This document shows, one piece after another, positions 56,954-64,000 of a DNA stretch of 64,000 nt (the first letter of the stretch is position 1; every line of letters begins with the position of its first letter). A program made the position numbers and the translations under genes. The notes under the pieces are model-generated. The model was not told the origin of the DNA and ran no database searches. It was given only the letters and a program-made list of their open reading frames with translations. Location of the stretch: contig JAVSML010024441.1 in NCBI GenBank assembly GCA_038503035.1, positions 62,001-126,000 on the forward strand, read 5' to 3'. This stretch comes from Crocodylus rhombifer (Eukaryota > Chordata > Crocodylia > Crocodylidae).

Positions 56954-57165
56954 CCAGACCCATGGGAAATGGTATTCACAGGGTGCACCTGAAATCCTGT
57001 CCCTCCCTTGAGCTGCCTGAATCAAGACTTAAGGCTGGTGTTCCCATCCACTTGGGAACCATAGCCTGGAGCCACTCCTGGAAGTAAGGCCCTATGAGTT
57101 GCCTTGGGAAGAACTGAGAAGATTTCACTCCTTTGAAAACATTCTGCAGCATGTAGGAGGTGGTA

Positions 57166-57233
57166 GTGCCCATCTTTATATACTAGCCTAGTAGTTATAT
57201 TATACTGCTAGACTAGTATATAAAGATGGACAC
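57166..57233. repeat. Hairpin-forming inverted repeat, 29-bp arms, 10-base loop
   Basis: Left arm 57166-57194 and right arm 57205-57233 are inverted copies with three differences (one G-T, two C-A), around the loop ttatattata. Both arms carry tatataaag or its complement. It may be a tiny MITE; no target duplication is clear. Confidence 0.85.
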
Positions 57234-57284
57234 CCCTAAGGCAGAGGAAGGAACCGAATACAAAGCGGGGTTTTGTTCTCCTGC

Positions 57285-57400
57285 AAGGTGGAGGATGTGG
57301 GTTTGAATCCCCTCAGGCAGTGTAAGGAATTGAACCCAAAGTCCTAGGCTAGTCTAGGAGAGAGCACTCTGCTATTGAAGCTGTGCTGCTGCATAGCATA
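57285..57400 (-). mobile_element. Old SINE-like fragment (MIR or tRNA-like)
   Basis: gtgggtttgaatcccctcag resembles a tRNA B-box region. Then gaattgaacccaaagtccta and gagcactctgctattgaagc resemble the minus-strand flank seen in MIR-type repeats. Weak. Confidence 0.35.
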
Positions 57401-59189
57401 AAATTGTGCTTGAAGAGGGCAGAAGTAGAGTAAGCAAGGAGGAGCATGGCTCCAGAGACTAGCGGTCAGGTGAGAGGGGCGATTCATGCATCTCAGTCTC
57501 TCCCCTTGGGATTCTGTTTCTTTTCAAACCAAGGCCTGTGCAATGTAAAAAGTCCATGACATAAAAGGTGTAATCCAGGATTCCCCATTGCTAGATAGAT
57601 GTCTTAACTCATGGCATCACTTTTTTAGTAGTTCCAGTCATATGAATCTTGCATTCTTGTGGTACAGCAGCCCAGATCCAACAGGAGAGGTGGAAAGTGC
57701 TCTCCACACCTGAGGTTGCTTATGTTGCTGGAGGGGGAGGGTTGGGACCCATAAATTTTGTACTTATGCACCTAAAGTCAACCCCTGTCCTGTTTTGGAT
57801 CGGGTCTTTAATCTGCAACTTGGCATAAGACTTAATCCTCCAAACCTTTGTCTGCCTTGACCATTTAGGCTGTAAACCCTTTACAATAGAAATGTCCTTT
57901 TTGTTATTGTAATGTATGTTATTCCCAGGAGCCCTGGTTATGGATTTATATGCACCTTGCTGAATTGGGACTGTGGAGCCTCATTTTCAGATGTCATGAA
58001 AGCCAAGAACCCCAGTTTATCAATAGGAGCTCTTCTGCACCTCTGAAAACTTGGGCCCACAATGTAGTTGTGGAAATCCACAGGGTTAGTGACACCAAGC
58101 TCTCTGAGAAGCATCTCACTACATAGTTTAATAAAAGACATCCCTGAAGCGATCTCAAATCCCTACATCAGAAATTCGTTGCTGTGCAAAAGGAATCAGA
58201 ACATCACTTAAGCTCTGCTCTGAATTTCACCCTTTCAGCAATCTCTGACCCAATTTTTACAAGAGCAACCTGCTCCAAGGTGTCCCTGAACCTTTGAAGA
58301 AAGTTAATATTCCTCAGCACTCTGAACCCAGTAAATGCCTCAGCCTGCAACAAAACAAAAGAAACATTGGCCCAGTAATGCATGGATTAGTTAACAACAC
58401 TGCACAGAATTAAAAAAATAAATGGAAAAAAAAATCAGCTGGGAAAGAGATCATTTCAGTAGGGACAAGGAGCTCCATGTCCATTAACAACAACGTAGGC
58501 AAACAAACAACTTCAAAGAACCTGTTTGCTTCATTTATACAGGGGATTATCTCTGATTTCAACAGTCAACAACTGGCAGACTACAGCTGCATCAGGGCAA
58601 ACTACAGCAAAGTACAATTTTCTTTGTCTACGTGAGGAGGTGGCTGTGGTGTACTACACCAGTTGCTACAGGAAATTTGACCAAAAGAGACAGGGATGCA
58701 TTAATTTAGGTATATGTACAGTTTTTTGGTTTTAGATGTCACTGTAGTAGGTAAGACTAGGTAGCACAAGTTAGTAGGCTGTATTCAGTTGCTCTTGTAT
58801 TCTGCAAATGGCTCCCTGATTAAGCATTTCTGATACTGGCTGATAGCTATTGATGTACTTCAGTACAGGTACAAAAAGAAAGGCCTAAGATCCTGGTTTT
58901 CCACCATTTGGTACCTTGTGTGGTTATATACACCTGTGCAGAATGGGTGTAGCATCCTGTCAGATGAGAACTCCTGATTCACATACAAAGGTCTTAGTGC
59001 GTGAAATTTGTACTGCAGAGGCATAAATGGCAACACAAGATACAAGCCAGTGAATACAGTGGGTAAATCTAGATTTTTTTTTAATTACTCTTCATTGATT
59101 TGGAAGTAACATTTCAAAAGTACGAACTAAACGTTTTAACTCATGTATAAACTGGGAATATCAAAATAGCAAACATGGCTTCTTCCAAT
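57401..59189. other. Unassigned sequence
   Basis: No gene or repeat recognised. Confidence 0.4.
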
Positions 59190-59436
59190 CAAAGTAAAAC
59201 AACCTGAAAATCCCAAGCAAATGTTTCATTTCTTTTCAAAGTCTCATTTGAAAGTGGATTGTTTAATTTCAAAATAGGAGTTCAAAAATTGGAAAAAAAA
59301 GGATTTTTCAGTTCCATATGAAATGGGAAAAGTGGTAAATGTGGGTGAAATCAACATTTTCCCTACTGAAAATTCTGATTTCTCTGAACTACAATTTTCA
59401 ATGGGAAAAATGATTGAAAAAAATCCAGCCAGCTCC
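59190..59436 (-). mobile_element. A/T-rich inverted-repeat DNA element, copy 1
   Basis: On the minus strand it begins ggagctggctggattttttt and continues with aaaatttt/gaaaat-type words. It resembles the element at 62905. The left boundary is uncertain. Confidence 0.45.
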
Positions 59437-62400
59437 AACAGCAGAGAATTGGACTATAAGTTTTGTTCTCTAAAAAGACTGGACAGGGCAAATCGCATGC
59501 CCCCTGCCATGCATCATTAAATCCATCTCGTATGTGCCCTTGCTGTTCAAAAACAAAATCATTCATCAGGAAACATCTCATGTGAATGCAACAAAGTTAT
59601 TCAACAACTTAGGAGACACTTTTTGGAGCCAGAAATTCAAGTTGAAACCAAACTCCCCCAGTGCAAACAATCCAGATGCCTACCATCATTCGATACATGT
59701 TCCTGAATGTTATAGGCATGAGGACGCTGGCATTACTAGCATCTTCTCACACGTGTCCAAATGGCAATCACTTAAAAGCAGTTAGAGCCAGGGACACTCA
59801 CCTGTACACTGTACTACAGGTAACTGGAATCTGCTTAAATCCATGCTCTGACATTTTAAAGTACAGCTAGTTTACCATATGTAGTCAATTTGCACATCAC
59901 TGCTCTCATTATTCAACCAGCTCTAATAAAAGCCATTCTAGATATTAATCACACTTGCTGCTAAAAGGGAAAATAACTCATTTCTGTAAGCTGTTGTGAC
60001 TGTGCCAGGAACCTGCTTGCAATGATTCCTGGTGCTAGGACCTTGCTAGCTAAGATCCCAGTTGCTGGGACACTGCCCCAGGTGTGGGGGACTTCAAACC
60101 ATTTATCCTGCTGACCAGTGCATCTTCATCCCAGTGACAGTACGTATTAGCATCAGGGTAGCTGGGACTGAGGCAGCACTGTCCTCATGCCCCCACACAG
60201 CCTAGGACACAACTCCAGGCATTGCTACACAGAGTTAGATGTTAACAGGTCTTGCAGGAACTTGGGACACCCCTGTAAACACAGGGACAAACCAGGGCTC
60301 ACACCTGGACTAACCGTGGAACCTGTGGAGGACTGAAGGCTCATATCTGGTCCCACTTCTATGTCTCTCTCGGTACCTCAGTCTCTCAGTTTAAGCCTTT
60401 CTTCTCAACTCCCCATCCCTAATGAGAGCCACATATATTTGACAAGTTGTCAGAACTGCAAGCCCAGTTTCAAATGAAAATAAATCCATGGTCCAGCAGC
60501 ATTAATCCCTTTGCAATAACTTGGCCTGTGTTCCCAGTTCCTCTTATCCTATGAACAATACGAAGAAACAGCTATCATGGGGTCTCCCTCGGGAGCTCTT
60601 TTCTTGCCCTTGGACTACCTGTGCTTCAGGATTTGGGCTTTGCTGAAGGGACTGCATGCTGGGCTGTGTTCCCCAAGTGTCTGCAACTTATATTTCCCCT
60701 TTATTACCTTTGGCTCCAGCACAATGGGCGGTGCAGTATTTTTGTTCTCTACTTAATAATCTTTTGGCTGCTGTTGGACATCATTTCTCATTGTATCGGT
60801 GGAGGATTAGCTGAGATGATGGGGAGATATTTCCTGTCTTAGCCAGCGGGATGGGCTTTGCGGGGCTTAGGCCTTCTTTTCACATGGTGTAATGCTTTGT
60901 TTGGGAATGTGCAGAGGCAGCTAATCCACACCAGGAAGAGCACGCAGCTCTAAGCACAATCATTTTGTTACAGCAAGAAGTCATAGAGTATGCTAGATAA
61001 ACAACAGTCCCAGGCAGTTGTGTCCTAAGCTGTCTGGGTCCATTTCCAGCTCTGCTAAAACCTGCTGCATGTGATACTGGGCAAATTTCTTCACTTCTCT
61101 GTATCTTGCCTCCCTTCTCATCCTTTGTCTCTGTATACTGCAAGCTCTGAATTGTTGTATATTGTACAGCTCTTACTGTATATTGTACCCTGCACAATGG
61201 CTGCCCAATCTCAGTTTGGGACTTCTCAATATTACTATAATGCAAATAATCACAATTGCCATAGCAAAAATCCCCAAAAGGTCAGAAAGCAAATGTCCCA
61301 AGCTCCTTTGCAAATCAAATCTGAACAGAGGGTAAAAAAAAAAATCCTGTTTTTTATTGGCATCAATCATCCAATCAGAGCTCAGAAATACTGCCATGCA
61401 ATTTGGATGACATTGCTGGGTGACTAGCAAATCACACATCACTTAGAACCCCTGGCAGGCAGTTTGCAAGCAATCAGTCCAGAGGCAAAATTTGCTGACA
61501 CAAACTATCGATGAGAAAATATAAATTTGTCCAAAGTGACAGTTTGTTTGCAAATAAATTGTGACTAGAAAGAAAGAGTTGGAATTCCTGGATGAATTAT
61601 TAGCTATAGATGACTCAACAAGCACTCTGAGCTTGTCAGAAAGCATCAGCCTTACTGAGCTACACAGCCCCTCCTTGCTGACCACTTCTTGGCCTAGACT
61701 CCATCTCCAAAAGGTAGAGACCTGAGGCTGCTGTTGTAAGCCCTCTTCAGGCCTAACCTGCTCCATCCGTGCTCTCACTCTCATCCAGCTGTAAGTTCTC
61801 ACTGACTCTTGAAAGTCCCTAAGGCTCTTTCTTCCTTTGAGAGGGCAGGCACTGGGTCTTATCACACAGCAAGGTGGCCTCTGTGCCCCTTAGTACTGAG
61901 GTCGGGATCATGTATGGCTGTCTTCAGGCACTTCCCCCAAGCCTGGTGGGACATCGCTTTCCAGCTATAGTTGCCAATCAAGGCATGGAAAGGGCTAATC
62001 TTGCTGAAGAGAAAGAACTTAACACAACATGTTGGATTATAAGTGGAGAAAATGTTAAGATTTATTTTTTTTAATCACATTTTCCCAGCCTTGGGGTAAT
62101 TCATTGTGTTTTCCTGCCATTACTGATGGGGCCTTTCTTGCCACAAGACAGTGTGAACAACATGCTTCATGAAGACATCGTGGGCAAATTTTACACAGCC
62201 TTCATACCATACCCAGGACCCCATCAGGAAGCACACCCTACTTGTTGGCTCCTGTTCCACACACATGAACTCCCCAAAATGAGGAGATGATCCATTACAT
62301 ACAGTAGTACTGAGTAGGTACCCAGTGCTGCTCCTCAACTCACTGTCTTGGGCACGTGGTAAATGTTTGGCATGGCTTTAAAGTTGTCCAATTTTCAGGA

Positions 62401-62514
62401 ATTGTCTCATTCTGTCTAACATTGCATTTTCAAGAATTGGCACAGGTGGAGCTAGAGCAAGTGCTTTGTGGTGGCACTTCTAGATGTGATACAAAGGAAT
62501 CCTAGGTATACTCC
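59437..62514. other. Long unassigned stretch
   Basis: Nothing nameable over 3 kb. Local repetition of tatattgtac at 61155-61190 is the only pattern noted. Confidence 0.4.
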
Positions 62515-62575
62515 TGAACTGCAGAAAAGTAGGACTAGAAGAGACCTCGAGTGGTCATCTAGATGGGATCATCAG
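62515..62575 (-). mobile_element. CR1 LINE 3' tip
   Basis: aagtaggactagaagagacc, then tcgagtggtcatctagatgg is a diverged minus-strand CR1 terminus. Confidence 0.65.
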
Positions 62576-62904
62576 GGCTCTCTAATTGCCCTGCCAATTC
62601 TTGCCTTGGGACATGGCACAGAAAATCAGGAATCCCTTTAAACTTCAGGGTGAGGCACAACTTCAGTCCAAAGGAGAAGTGGGAGAGATTCCTGGAAAGT
62701 TAATGACCCCTGGCAGGGGTGGTTGGAGTGAAGTAGAGTAGGATGAGTCAAGGAAGGCTTTAAAAGACAGGCAAACCAAGTACACTTTTTTTTTTTGCAA
62801 GCTGGCATGAATGTCCTGAAATCAGTTTCTCAAGAAAATATGTTCTGCATATTGCAGTGAGACAGAAGTTCACATTTAATGAGCTGTAACCCATAAGGGA
62901 TAGA
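62576..62904. other. Unassigned spacer
   Basis: A short T-run near 62787; nothing else recognised. Confidence 0.4.
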
Positions 62905-63254
62905 GCTGGTCAAAATTATTTCATTGATACACAGGCTGATGAAAAATAGCTTTTTTTGATCCAAGAAATAAATTTATTTTACAGAATTTTGACAAGAAAA
63001 GGAAAACCGACTTGTTTGGAGGGAGAAGGGGAAGGAATGGGAGTGCTGAACACATTTTTAAAATTTTATTTCTCTTCTTTTTTCCCATTTTTCAGTCCTT
63101 CTTTTTTGAGTTAGGAATTTTGAAACAGTGAAGTCCCATGTTATTCGTTTTAGGTCACTGAACAAATGAAATATTCCAAAAATTCAGTCTAGCTTGTTTT
63201 CTTTTCATGCCTTTGTAAATATTTTCCAGAAAACAGTTGCCATATTTAACCAGC
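62905..63254 (+). mobile_element. A/T-rich inverted-repeat DNA element, copy 2
   Basis: Left end gctggtcaaaatt and right end atatttaaccagc are imperfect inverted copies (10 of 13). The interior is rich in aaaatt/gaaaa words, including attttgacaagaaaa. Related to 59190-59436. Non-coding. Target duplication not found. Confidence 0.5.
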
Positions 63255-64000
63255 CATGCAGTGTCTTAAAAGCTTTAGGAACAGAATTGGAACAACTGAG
63301 CTGAGCCATACAACACTCCAATGAAGTGGTGTTATGCCCAAGATTTTCCAAAACACCTGGAAGAGAAAGATGCCCAAACCACACATAATTTCAGTGGGAT
63401 TAAGGAATTCCCTTAAGATCCTTTGAAAATCGCAATAGCATGTGATTTTCCCCAAATCACTGAGCGAGACGCTGAACGAGCAGGCTAAGAACCCAGGTGC
63501 TGTGCAGTAACCAGTAGAGATGCTGCCTCTCCAGCGCATTCACTTCAAAGGGAGCCATTGCACATCTTCCACCCACTTGATTTGTGTTGCAATAGATTGG
63601 GGTATATCTTTGTTCTGCAGCAGGTCAAGGAAGGATTTAGGGAGAGCGATGCCTGCCGCCAGGAGGAATGCAGTGAGCAACTCCCACCTCCTCCCCAGGG
63701 AAGGGGCTCAGAAATGTCAGACTCAGTTTTCTGAACATACCACAGCTGAGTGTTTTCTGGCCAGTGTGCATAGCCAAGCCACAGGAGACATCCTGAGGAG
63801 TACGCAGCTGAGTAGCTTGGGGCATGGAATGGCCAAGCCAAGGGTTGCCCCCAAGGCCTGATTCTCTGTGCTAAGCTCTTCAGGCAGCAGTGTGGGGTGC
63901 AGAGACAAAGATGTCAACAAAAGCCATCCCAACCCAACAGCAGCAGTTAATTCTTTCTGTTTCCTGAGCCCCAGGGGAGCTTCAGCAAGGGAAATGGTTC
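63255..64000. other. Unassigned sequence
   Basis: No gene recognised. 63440-63530 has weak resemblance to a MIR flank. Overlapping frames at 63520-63930 lack motifs. Confidence 0.4.

Noticed and set aside
57290..57345. Possible tRNA gene (gggtttgaatcc B-box-like word)
   Set aside because: No A box, acceptor stem or anticodon arm can be assembled; better explained as an old SINE remnant.

Overview
This window looks like ordinary intergenic or intronic DNA from an amniote nuclear genome, most likely a crocodilian, with a turtle as the main alternative. The reasons are the many 5'-truncated CR1 LINEs with the reptile/bird type 3' end, old MIR/CORE-type SINEs, Penelope-like fragments with hammerhead-like motifs, and a hAT-type miniature transposon whose ends are packed with GATTCGG words. 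That species call is inference: no species-diagnostic gene is present. I found no host protein-coding exon that I can defend, no tRNA or rRNA gene and no CRISPR. All recognisable coding similarity is transposon relic.

Layout. At 0.5-1.5 kb is a CR1 with a readable reverse transcriptase tail, followed by a MIR. At 4.5-5.5 kb are a MIR and a minus-strand CR1. At 7.8-8.8 kb is a repeat-poor, comparatively CpG-retaining block that could be regulatory, followed at 9.1 kb by a 159-bp TA-flanked inverted-repeat element. At 11.7-15.3 kb are a hAT copy, a CR1, and a Penelope-like cluster ending in a long hairpin at 15.2 kb. At 15.7-17.0 kb is a 1.3-kb solo LTR with a perfect 5-bp target duplication. 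From 17 to 23 kb I see almost nothing I can name. At 23-30 kb are four hAT-family copies, one complete with an 8-bp target duplication. At 33-45 kb are three LTR-like elements, a 40-bp minisatellite, six CR1 pieces, a Penelope-like fragment with an intact hammerhead catalytic core on the minus strand, and a partial hAT. At 50-54 kb are an old LINE reverse transcriptase relic, a MIR, a duplicated LINE tail with a zinc-finger relic, and a complete hAT copy inserted into one of the duplicated tails. At 56-64 kb are scattered MIRs, a 29-bp-arm hairpin, and two copies of another inverted-repeat family.

The features do not work together as genes. Their interest lies in the transposon record: one hAT-type MITE family seen in seven states, nested insertions that give relative ages, Penelope-style direct and inverted repeats, and several long foldbacks that would form double-stranded RNA if transcribed. 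Boundaries without a stated target duplication are approximate, read by eye.
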